Shown here: positions 6,912 to 13,086 of the stretch, piece by piece
Layout of the letters: every line of letters starts with the position of its first letter
Position numbering within the stretch: position 1 is the first letter of the stretch
Origin: Chloroflexota bacterium
Lineage (GTDB): Bacteria > Chloroflexota > Dehalococcoidia > Lucifugimonadales > JADFKI01
Assembly: GCA_022565015.1 (NCBI GenBank)
Contig: JADFKI010000061.1
Coordinates: forward strand, 1 to 14,470
Direction of reading: 5' to 3'
DNA length: 14,470 nucleotides
Notes under the pieces: model-generated
Seen by the model: the letters and a program-made list of their open reading frames with translations, nothing else
Told to the model about the DNA's origin: nothing
Databases searched by the model: none
Position numbers and translations under genes: made by a program

Positions 6912-6927
6912 TGTGACTTCTGTCACG
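6912..6927. promoter_or_regulatory. Crp/Fnr-like palindrome 2 upstream of the CBS gene
   Basis: TGTGACTTCTGTCACG contains a perfect GTGAC-N4-GTCAC inverted repeat and differs from palindrome 1 at only a few positions, so the two form a direct repeat. Relative to a start near 6881 it is centred at about -38, close to a class II activator position. Confidence 0.5.
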
Positions 6928-6930
6928 AGC

Positions 6931-6990
6931 CTACGCGGAATTACAAGTATCGTGTGTTGTGATGATAAGAATGCGAAAGACCTGACGCAT
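6931..6990 (-). CDS. Possible 19-aa small ORF with ribosome site
   Basis: On the - strand AAGGAGGT (6993-7000) is followed 2 nt later by ATG and a 19-codon frame (MRQVFRILIITTHDTCNSA) ending in TAG. It lies about 30 bp past the thiolase stop and just before the palindromes. The spacing from the ribosome site to ATG is shorter than usual, and the frame is too short for codon statistics. It may be a leader peptide, a small protein in the thiolase transcript, or a remnant of a lost gene. I see no family resemblance. Confidence 0.25.
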   Translation of the reverse strand: MRQVFRILIITTHDTCNSA

Positions 6991-7019
6991 TCACCTCCTT
7001 TAGTGCATTGACAGGGCCC

Positions 7020-8207
7020 TCATCCAACGCGCTCGAAGATCGTCGCCACGCCTTGCCCTCCGCCGACGCACATCGTGACAAGGCCTAGCTCGCCGTCTCG
7101 CATGTCCATCTCCTCCATGAGCTTGACGGTCATGATGGCCCCCGTCGCGCCCACGGGATGTCCCAGGCTGATGCCGCTGCCGTTGACGTTGGTCTTGTCG
7201 TGGTCCATGTCCAATTCCCGCATGCAGTAGAGCGCCTGTGAGGCGAACGCCTCGTTCAGCTCGACGAGGTCAATGTCGCCGATGTTCATGCCGGACTTCT
7301 CGAATGCCTTGCGCACGGCAGGCACGGGGCCGATGCCCATGATGGCCGGGTCTACGCCGGCGATGCCTCTCGTGTGCCATTTCAGCCTGGCCTTGATGCC
7401 CAACTGCGCCGCCTTTTCCGCCGACATTAGCACCACGGCCGCCGCACCGTCATTGATGCCGGACGCGTTTCCGGCGGTTACGGAGCCGTCCTTCTTGAAC
7501 ACGGGCTTGAGCTGAGCAAGCCGCTCCAACGTGGTGTCCGCCCTGGGGCCCTCGTCCGTGTCGACGATTACGGGGTCGCCCCGCCTCTGCGGCACGCTGA
7601 TCTCGACGATCTGGCTTTTGAACCGGCCGCTTTCTATGGCGCTTATGGCTCGCTGGTGGCTGGTCAGGGCCATCTCGTCCTGGTCCTCTCGGCTGACCTC
7701 GAAACGATCGGCGACGTTTTCAGCCGTGACTCCCATGTGATAGAGGTTTACAGGACAGCCGAGGCCTTCGATAAGTGCATCCCTCATATTGGGATGGCCC
7801 ATTTTCAGTCCGTCGAAACGTGCCTCGAATCCTAGCAGGAAAGGCACCTGACTCATGTTTTCGGTGCCGCCGGCAACGACGATTTCGACCTCGCCGGTGC
7901 GAACGAGCTGCGCGGCCATGTTGATGGCCTCGAGCCCGGACGAGCACTGTCGGTTTACGGCGATCGTCGGCGTCTCCTCGGGAATTCCGGCGCGCAAAGA
8001 GGAGAGCCGCGCGGCGTAGCCGGCCTCCTGGGACTGTAACGCGTTGCCCATTACGACCTCATCCACCTGGTCGGGCGTAATACCGGCCCGTGCGACCGCC
8101 GCCTTGATCGCCTCCGCGCCGAGGTCGGCTGCGGAAACGTCCTTGAAGGCCCCACCGAACCGTCCGACGGGCGTCCGAGCGCCACTGACTATAACTGCGT
8201 CCTGCAT
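7020..8207 (-). CDS. Acetyl-CoA C-acetyltransferase (thiolase II family)
   Basis: This is a full-length thiolase of 395 residues, the normal size for biosynthetic/degradative acetyl-CoA acetyltransferases. These condense two acetyl-CoA to acetoacetyl-CoA or run the reverse cleavage in the cytoplasm. The active-site residues are all visible: the nucleophile Cys88 in NRQCSSGLEA, His350 in GHPVGATGA, and the acid/base Cys380 in CVGGGQG; the NEAFA motif is also present. The start at 8207 has AAGGAGTT (8214-8221) 6 nt upstream. It stands alone in its transcription direction, with selB divergent from it and about 265 bp before the next - strand gene. A role in fatty-acid or short-chain acyl catabolism rather than polymer synthesis is likely, but no beta-oxidation partner is nearby. 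Sequence alone does not settle chain-length preference. Confidence 0.94.
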   Translation of the reverse strand: MQDAVIVSGARTPVGRFGGAFKDVSAADLGAEAIKAAVARAGITPDQVDEVVMGNALQSQEAGYAARLSSLRAGIPEETPTIAVNRQCSSGLEAINMAAQLVRTGEVEIVVAGGTENMSQVPFLLGFEARFDGLKMGHPNMRDALIEGLGCPVNLYHMGVTAENVADRFEVSREDQDEMALTSHQRAISAIESGRFKSQIVEISVPQRRGDPVIVDTDEGPRADTTLERLAQLKPVFKKDGSVTAGNASGINDGAAAVVLMSAEKAAQLGIKARLKWHTRGIAGVDPAIMGIGPVPAVRKAFEKSGMNIGDIDLVELNEAFASQALYCMRELDMDHDKTNVNGSGISLGHPVGATGAIMTVKLMEEMDMRDGELGLVTMCVGGGQGVATIFERVG

Positions 8208-8343
8208 ATCAATAACTCCTTCCAGTGCCGTTGGAGTTGCTTACACAAGGCCCTGAATTTATTCCTGGGGTGAGGCATCGACATATAGTATGGAAAGCAA
8301 TCGATGACTTATCTTAGACTTCTGTCAGAATAACACTAACCTG

Positions 8344-8370
8344 CGGGGCCCGAAAGCCCGGCGCGTTTTT
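8344..8370 (+). terminator. Hairpin plus T-tract upstream of selB (possible attenuator)
   Basis: GGGC (8346-8349) pairs with GCCC (8356-8359) around CCGAAA. One mismatch and a further short stretch of pairing extend the stem, and TTTTT follows at 8366-8370. There is no + strand gene upstream that would need ending here. It could insulate selB, or attenuate transcription if a promoter lies further upstream. The stem is imperfect, so confidence is low. Confidence 0.3.
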
Positions 8371-8380
8371 GATTCGCAAA

Positions 8381-8409
8381 TTGATGGCCTGTGCCTGCTA
8401 TGTTATTCT
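8381..8409 (+). promoter_or_regulatory. Candidate promoter for selB
   Basis: TTGATG (8381-8386, 4/6 match), a 17-bp spacer, then TATTCT (8404-8409, 4/6 match). It places a start about 24 nt before the GTG at 8440. Each box is modest; the exact spacing is the main support. Confidence 0.4.
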
Positions 8410-8439
8410 TTGGACTGAAGTAGAACATGGGGTCGCCTA

Positions 8440-10302
8440 GTGTTTGTAATCGGAACGGCAGGTCACGTCGACCACGGCAAGTCCACGCTCGTTGAGGCGC
8501 TCACCGGCATTGACCCGGACCGCCTGCGCGAGGAAAAAGAGCGCGGCATGACCATCGACCTCGGCTTCGCCTGGCTTCAGCTGCCCAGCGGCAACGAGGT
8601 CAGCATCATCGACGTTCCCGGCCACGAGCGCTTCGTCAACAACATGCTGGCGGGCATCGGCGGCATCGACATGGGCCTTCTGGTCGTCGCCGCGGACGAG
8701 GCCGTCATGCCTCAGACCAGAGAGCATCTGGCCATCTTGGACCTCTTGCAGATACCCCGTGGCATAGTGGCGCTGACAAAGAAGGACCTGGTGGAAGACG
8801 AATGGCTGGATCTGGTGTCCTCGGACATACTCGAGGTCCTCGAAGGCACCGTCCTGGAGGGCTCAGACATCTATCCCGTCTCCGCCAAAACGGGCGAGGG
8901 CTTGCCGGAGCTCATAAACGGCATCGACGGGCTGTTGGGCGAGGCGACTCCCAAAAGGGACGTGGGCAGGCCTCGATTGCCTATAGACCGTGCGTTTACG
9001 ATATCGGGATTCGGCACCGTCGTCACCGGCACCCTCATAGACGGCAGCCTGAAGGTGGGACAGGAGGTCGAGCTCGCGATATCCGGCAAGTCCACGCGCA
9101 TCCGCGGTATTCAGACTCACCGTGAGAAGCAGGAAGAGGCCTCTCCCGGCACGCGTGTGGCCGCCAACCTCATCGGCATCTCCCAGGACGAGATTAGTCG
9201 CGGCGAGGTGCTTACGACGGCGGGTTGGCTGCGCCCGACCACCGCCATCGACGTGCGCCTGAGAGTCATTCCCGATGCTCCCCTTCCACTGAGGCACAAC
9301 ATGTTCGTCACCGTGCATTCGGGCAGCAATGAGGTAATAGGGAGGCTGCGGCTTCTCGAGGGCGATACGGTCTTGCCTGGCGAGACCACCTGGGCGCAGC
9401 TAAAGCTCGAATCCCCGCTGGCCGTCGTAAAAGGCGACTACTACGTAATTCGCTCGAACCAGACGACCCTGGGCGGCGGCAATATCGTTGAGACCAATGC
9501 GAGGCGCCACCGTCGCAACAACGCTGCATTGCTGGACAGGCTCGCCGTCATGGAGATGGGCTCCGACAGAGACGTTCTGGTGCAGACCATCGAAGGCTCC
9601 ATGCCAAGCGAGTTCCGCGACCTCGTCCACCGCGCGAATATGCAGCCCGAAGCGGCCAAGGCAGAGCTGGAGGAGATGGCGGCAGAGGGGCTGGTTATCA
9701 AGATGGGCACGGGCGACGTCGGCCCCGGCATGCATTTCTACACTGCCTCTGGATGGGACGGCGTGGTGGCCAAGGCGAGAAGCGAGCTGGAGAGCTACTA
9801 TAGCCTCTTTCCTCTACGTAGGGGCGCGCCGAAAGAGGAGATTCGAAGCAGGCTCGGCATGACCGCAAACGTATTCAATCACGCGCTGCTCAAGCTGGAG
9901 GAGGACGGCGTAATAGCCGAGAACGGGGCGTTGCTTGGCCTCCCCGGCTACGAGCCTAAGATGAGCGATGAGCAGAAGCGGGCCGTCGCATCCTACCTTA
10001 AGGGCCTGGAGTCGAGCCCCTATTCGCCCCCCACCGACGCTCCCCTGGACGCAGATATCCTGAATCTTCTCTCCGACGAAGGCAAGGTCGTGCGCGTGAG
10101 CGAGAGCGTCGTGTTCTCATCCGCCGCATACCAGGAGATGGTCGCGAAGATATCCTCCCACATCCGTGAGAGCGGCGAGATAACCGTTGCGGACGTCCGC
10201 GACCTGTTCGGCACCAGTCGCAAGTACGCCCTGGCACTGATGGACTACCTCGACGCCCAGCGCATTACCCGACGCGTTGGAGACGCAAGGGTGTTAAGAT
10301 AG
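8440..10302 (+). CDS. selB: Selenocysteine-specific translation elongation factor SelB
   Basis: SelB binds selenocysteinyl-tRNA and GTP and delivers them to the ribosome at UGA codons that carry a SECIS hairpin. The protein is 620 residues, normal for the family. GTPase motifs are G1 GHVDHGKS (8-15), G2 Thr in GMTIDLGFA (37-44), G3 DVPGHE (58-63), G4 TKKD (113-116) and G5 SAK (148-150). Next come the EF-Tu-like beta-barrels (about 175-345, with FTISGFGTVVTGTL) and a C-terminal set of winged helices. The last of these reads FGTSRKYALALMDYLD and then TRRVGD-x-RVLR, the SECIS-binding signature of SelB, which separates it from EF-Tu and from IF2. The start is GTG at 8440, because the GTPase domain begins immediately. 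No selA, selC or selD is in the window. An unknown gene follows 37 bp later in the same direction. Confidence 0.97.
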   Translation: MFVIGTAGHVDHGKSTLVEALTGIDPDRLREEKERGMTIDLGFAWLQLPSGNEVSIIDVPGHERFVNNMLAGIGGIDMGLLVVAADEAVMPQTREHLAILDLLQIPRGIVALTKKDLVEDEWLDLVSSDILEVLEGTVLEGSDIYPVSAKTGEGLPELINGIDGLLGEATPKRDVGRPRLPIDRAFTISGFGTVVTGTLIDGSLKVGQEVELAISGKSTRIRGIQTHREKQEEASPGTRVAANLIGISQDEISRGEVLTTAGWLRPTTAIDVRLRVIPDAPLPLRHNMFVTVHSGSNEVIGRLRLLEGDTVLPGETTWAQLKLESPLAVVKGDYYVIRSNQTTLGGGNIVETNARRHRRNNAALLDRLAVMEMGSDRDVLVQTIEGSMPSEFRDLVHRANMQPEAAKAELEEMAAEGLVIKMGTGDVGPGMHFYTASGWDGVVAKARSELESYYSLFPLRRGAPKEEIRSRLGMTANVFNHALLKLEEDGVIAENGALLGLPGYEPKMSDEQKRAVASYLKGLESSPYSPPTDAPLDADILNLLSDEGKVVRVSESVVFSSAAYQEMVAKISSHIRESGEITVADVRDLFGTSRKYALALMDYLDAQRITRRVGDARVLR

Positions 10303-10339
10303 CGCCGATTCGCTTGAACGGCTCGGCGCGGAGAGTGGG

Positions 10340-10861
10340 ATGGCAACAAGGACAGGCTCGGAGACACGTGATCAGTCTACAGCGTCCGGCTACTCTCTGG
10401 AGATATCGCTTCATGCCGTGGAGCTGCCCGTCTCTTACCTTTCCACACTGCTGCGGGTCGTCCAGGCCGCGATCAGAGAGGTCGCCAGGAACGGCGAGGG
10501 GACTCGTCAGGCCTTCTCCCAACAGGCGCAGCCCATACTGCTCATGTCCATGAATTCCGGCGCGGAGACGCTCTCCCTTCGTTTTCACTTTGCGGACCCA
10601 ACGAGCGACGTCTCGCTGGACCAGATTTCCGAGCAGTCTTTCTACGCCCTGATGGAGCGGTTCCTGGACTATGTTAAGGGACGGCCTCAGAGGGACCTGT
10701 GGGGGGAGTCCACGACCGGCGGCGTTTCGATGGACTTTGGCACGGAGGTCGAGCGTCGCATAGACCAGGTATGTCGTGAGCTGCGTCGCATCTCAAAGGC
10801 GACCGTCCGATTCCGGGAGCATACGTTGGTAATCGAGGGCGACCGCCTGGAGGTCCTTTAG
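10340..10861 (+). CDS. Protein of unknown function behind selB (173 aa)
   Basis: I do not recognise this protein. The ATG at 10340 follows GGAG (10330-10333) with a 6-nt gap. It lies 37 bp after selB with no terminator between, so the two are probably co-transcribed. After a polar N-terminus (about 1-16), residues 17-52 look like a strand followed by an amphipathic helix. Residues 66-86 look like two beta strands around MNSGAETLS. Residues 93-114 form a helix (DQISEQSFYALMERFLDYV). A Gly-rich loop follows at about 121-134, then a basic helix (EVERRIDQVCRELRRISKA, about 136-154) and a final beta hairpin ending in GDRLEVL. There is no signal peptide, no membrane segment and one Cys only. It is likely a soluble mixed alpha/beta protein. 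Co-transcription with selB does not by itself prove a selenium role. Confidence 0.75.
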   Translation: MATRTGSETRDQSTASGYSLEISLHAVELPVSYLSTLLRVVQAAIREVARNGEGTRQAFSQQAQPILLMSMNSGAETLSLRFHFADPTSDVSLDQISEQSFYALMERFLDYVKGRPQRDLWGESTTGGVSMDFGTEVERRIDQVCRELRRISKATVRFREHTLVIEGDRLEVL

Positions 10862-10930
10862 CCTACCGTTGCTTTCCGGACACATGCAGGCGGCAAGCTG
10901 TCCATGCTCCGAGAGCGTTAGGAGGAAAAG

Positions 10931-11293
10931 CTAGATCCCCAGCTCATGTAGGCGGTCGTCGTCTATGCCGAAGTGGTGGGCGATCTCATGGATAACGGTA
11001 TCACGCACCTCCTGGACGACCTCATCTCGGCTCTCGCACACCTCTTCGATGACTTCCTGAAATAGCGTAATCCGGTCTGGCAGCACCATGCCGTAGTCAG
11101 ACCGCTCAGTGAGCGGAAGCCCTTCGTACAGGCCCAGCAGAAGGTCGTCCTTCTCGATGCCGGAGCCGACGAGCTGCCCCTTGGAGGGCCTGTCTTCCAC
11201 GACGAGGTCCACGTTGTCCAGATGACGGCGAAGGTCCTCGGGGATCTCGCCAATCGCCTGCCTCACCAGTCTCTCAAACTCGGATCTTGTCAT
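10931..11293 (-). CDS. Small zincin-like metallopeptidase family protein (120 aa)
   Basis: This matches the small bacterial zincin family (Pfam Zincin_1 type) in length and layout. The C-terminal HEIAHHFGIDDDRLHELG (from His102) contains the HExxH zinc site, with His102 and His106 as ligands and Glu103 as the likely catalytic base. Upstream are the family segments LLGLYEGLPLTERSDYG (about 52-68) and LPDRITLF (about 71-78). The N-terminus FERLVRQAIGEIPEDL is also typical. There is no signal peptide, so it should be cytoplasmic; the physiological substrates of this family are not known. No Shine-Dalgarno is seen before the ATG at 11293, but an extended -10 sits exactly where a leaderless transcript would need it. 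It is convergent with the unknown gene behind selB and divergent from the enolase-superfamily gene. Confidence 0.9.
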   Translation of the reverse strand: MTRSEFERLVRQAIGEIPEDLRRHLDNVDLVVEDRPSKGQLVGSGIEKDDLLLGLYEGLPLTERSDYGMVLPDRITLFQEVIEEVCESRDEVVQEVRDTVIHEIAHHFGIDDDRLHELGI

Positions 11294-11299
11294 GCCGCA

Positions 11300-11308
11300 A
11301 GTGTACCA
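11300..11308 (-). promoter_or_regulatory. Candidate extended -10 giving a leaderless metallopeptidase transcript
   Basis: TGGTACACT on the - strand (TG plus a 4/6 -10 hexamer) is followed by exactly 6 nt and then the ATG at 11293. A start 7 nt after the hexamer would therefore fall on the A of ATG. This fits the absence of a ribosome binding site. Confidence 0.35.
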
Positions 11309-11412
11309 GAATATTCGCGATAAATTCGACGGGTGCTAGGCGCCGGAGTGACGTCGGTACGCAGCATGGCTCTACCTCGATTATTTCGCGTCCCAGACTG
11401 AGAACAAAGTGC

Positions 11413-11441
11413 TTGACCCCGCCCTTTGCCTGGGCTATCTT
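11413..11441 (+). promoter_or_regulatory. Promoter of the enolase-superfamily gene
   Basis: TTGACC (11413-11418, 5/6), a 17-bp spacer, and TATCTT (11436-11441, 4/6). The predicted 5' leader is about 42 nt, ending in a strong GGGGAGG ribosome site. It also argues against the upstream in-frame start at 11409, which would begin before the promoter. Confidence 0.55.
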
Positions 11442-11489
11442 ATGGCGGCCTCGCAGGCAGACACGCTCGCAGGCAAGGGGAGGAAGCAA

Positions 11490-12665
11490 ATGAAGGTCAG
11501 CAACATAAAGAGCTTCTCGGTGGCCGACGGCGACGGCCGCCACTATTTCATCGTAAAGGTCGAGACCGACGAGGGCATCTACGGCCTCGGCGAAGTGGGC
11601 ATCCGAAACTGGGGTGGGGCCGTCGGCAAGGCCATCGAGCACCTCTCGCAGGTCGTCGTCGGTGAGGACCCGTTCAGCACCGAGCGGCTGTGGCAGCACA
11701 TGTTCCGGGGCGGATTCTTTCCAGCGGACAAGGTGTATTCCTGTGCCATAAGCGCCATCGACATCGCCCTGTGGGACATCAAGGGCAAGGCGCTGAACAT
11801 GCCCGTCTATAAGCTGCTGGGAGGTCCGGTGAGAGACAGGGTCGTCTGCTATCCCCACTCGCAGGGGCCCACGACCGATGCGCTGGTCGAGAGCTGCAAG
11901 AAGCACGTGGAAGAGGGCTGGAAGTTCGTCCGCTGGGGTCAGCCCGAGACGGGCGGCGTATTTGAGTACCGTGGAAGCGACGGCCTTCTGGAGCCGGTCG
12001 AGTCTATCAGGATAGCCGAGGAGCAGATGGCCAGGGTGAGGGAGGCCGTCGGCCCCGATATCCAGATCTGCTTCGACGTTCACACCAGGTTGGACACCGC
12101 CCACGTCGTCACGATGTGTCGAGCCCTTGAGCAGTTCAACCCCTTCTTCATCGAGGACCCTTTGCGCTCAGAGAACCCGGCAAGCTATCGTACCCTCGCC
12201 CGCCACGTCTCTCTGCCGATTGCGGCCGGTGAGCAGTGGTCAAACAAGTGGGCGTTCCGCGAAGTCATCGAGGAAGAGCTCATCAACTACGCCAGAATCG
12301 ACCTCTGTATCGTCGGCGGCATCACGGAGGCCTTGAAGATCACCCACTGGGCGGAAACGCATTACATTGACATAGTTCCCCACAATCCCCTTGGGCCCAT
12401 CAGCGCCGCGGCGTGTGTCAACCTGTGCATGGCCTCAACCAACGTCGGCGTGCAAGAGATGCCACGGCGTCCTGGAAGCTTCGGCACGGACCTGTTTCCG
12501 AAGCAGATCGGATGGGAAGACGGCTACGCCTTCGTGACGCCGGACACAGCCGGGCTTGGTGTCGATTTCGATGAGGATGTCGTGGAGTCGCGCCGCGTAG
12601 ACCCGCCGCAGTCGGGCTGGTCACCCTTGTTGCGACGAAACGACGGTGCGTTCACGAACTGGTAA
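11490..12665 (+). CDS. Enolase-superfamily sugar-acid dehydratase (mandelate racemase/galactonate dehydratase-like)
   Basis: A 391-residue member of the mandelate racemase/muconate-lactonizing group. Such enzymes remove a proton next to a carboxylate, with Mg2+ holding the enolate; the galactonate dehydratase branch turns aldonic acids into 2-keto-3-deoxy acids. The capping domain (1-120) includes YSCAISAIDIALWDIKGKALNMPVYKLLGG, a family hallmark. In the barrel, metal ligands are Asp196 (FDVHTR), Glu222 (IEDP) and Glu248 (GEQ). His198 of the D-x-H pair and His298 (VPHNPLGP) are the expected acid/base residues, as in galactonate and mannonate dehydratases and unlike the K-x-K racemases. The C-terminal GLGVDFDED is also typical. 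The ATG at 11490 has GGGGAGG (11477-11483) 6 nt upstream. The gene stands alone with its own promoter. The exact sugar acid cannot be read from sequence. Confidence 0.92.
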   Translation: MKVSNIKSFSVADGDGRHYFIVKVETDEGIYGLGEVGIRNWGGAVGKAIEHLSQVVVGEDPFSTERLWQHMFRGGFFPADKVYSCAISAIDIALWDIKGKALNMPVYKLLGGPVRDRVVCYPHSQGPTTDALVESCKKHVEEGWKFVRWGQPETGGVFEYRGSDGLLEPVESIRIAEEQMARVREAVGPDIQICFDVHTRLDTAHVVTMCRALEQFNPFFIEDPLRSENPASYRTLARHVSLPIAAGEQWSNKWAFREVIEEELINYARIDLCIVGGITEALKITHWAETHYIDIVPHNPLGPISAAACVNLCMASTNVGVQEMPRRPGSFGTDLFPKQIGWEDGYAFVTPDTAGLGVDFDEDVVESRRVDPPQSGWSPLLRRNDGAFTNW

Positions 12666-12692
12666 GGCTCGAGCGGCCTGGTCGCATGGCGG

Positions 12693-12721
12693 TTGCCTTT
12701 TCGAGGCCCGATACCTAATAT
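12693..12721 (+). promoter_or_regulatory. Candidate promoter for the RAM-domain gene
   Basis: TTGCCT (12693-12698, 4/6), a 17-bp spacer, and TAATAT (12716-12721, 4/6), about 67 bp before the GTG start. It suggests the small gene is expressed separately from the enolase-superfamily gene. Confidence 0.45.
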
Positions 12722-12775
12722 ACATCGGAAGGTGGACGTCCTCGCGTACGGAAATCATCTGTCAATCAGTTGAAC

Positions 12776-12782
12776 AGGAGGT
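12776..12782 (+). promoter_or_regulatory. Ribosome binding site setting the GTG start of the RAM-domain gene
   Basis: AGGAGGT is followed by 6 nt and then GTG at 12789. It is a near-perfect Shine-Dalgarno with ideal spacing and confirms the non-ATG start of this very short gene. Confidence 0.8.
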
Positions 12783-12788
12783 AATCAA

Positions 12789-13022
12789 GTGGTCAGAGCT
12801 TACGTTCTCATCGAAATGGCCGCGGGCCACTCTACTAACCTGGTCAAACAGTTGAGGGGCCGCTCAGACGTCACTGATGCGGACAGGGTGACGGGTCCCT
12901 ACGATGTCATCGCAGTCCTGGAGGCCGCGGACCTGAATCAGATCAACGAGGTGGTCACGACCGAGATTCACCATCTCGAGGGCGTGGTCAGGACGATCAC
13001 GTGCGTTTCGCTTGAACAGTAG
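12789..13022 (+). CDS. Stand-alone Lrp/AsnC ligand-binding (RAM) domain protein, 77 aa
   Basis: The whole protein is one AsnC_trans_reg/RAM domain with a beta-alpha-beta-beta-alpha-beta order: strand VRAYVLIEMAAGHS (2-15), helix NLVKQLRG (17-24), strands around VTDADRVTGPYDVIAVLEAAD (28-48), helix LNQINEVVTTEIHHL (49-63) and strand VVRTITCVSLE (66-76). The GPYDVIAVLEA segment is the usual dimer-core signature. The DNA-binding helix-turn-helix of full Lrp proteins is absent. A good ribosome site and promoter lie directly upstream, so this is a complete short gene and not a truncated one. By family knowledge such proteins form dimers or higher rings that bind amino acids or similar small ligands, and may modulate full-length Lrp proteins or enzymes. 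No partner is visible next to it. Confidence 0.9.
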   Translation: MVRAYVLIEMAAGHSTNLVKQLRGRSDVTDADRVTGPYDVIAVLEAADLNQINEVVTTEIHHLEGVVRTITCVSLEQ

Positions 13023-13086
13023 CCGTCGTTCCTTACGTTGAAACGGCCGCTACCGCAGCCATAAGGTTTGGTCCGGGCCGTAGGCC

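Noticed and set aside
10862..10930. GGACA and TGTCC around a 16-nt spacer between the two convergent genes, as a possible terminator.
   Set aside because: The stem is only 5 bp and has no T-tract on either strand.
11274..12104. A 276-codon open frame antisense to the enolase-superfamily gene.
   Set aside because: The + strand gene has all its catalytic residues and a good ribosome site; the antisense frame is a codon-bias shadow with no recognisable family.
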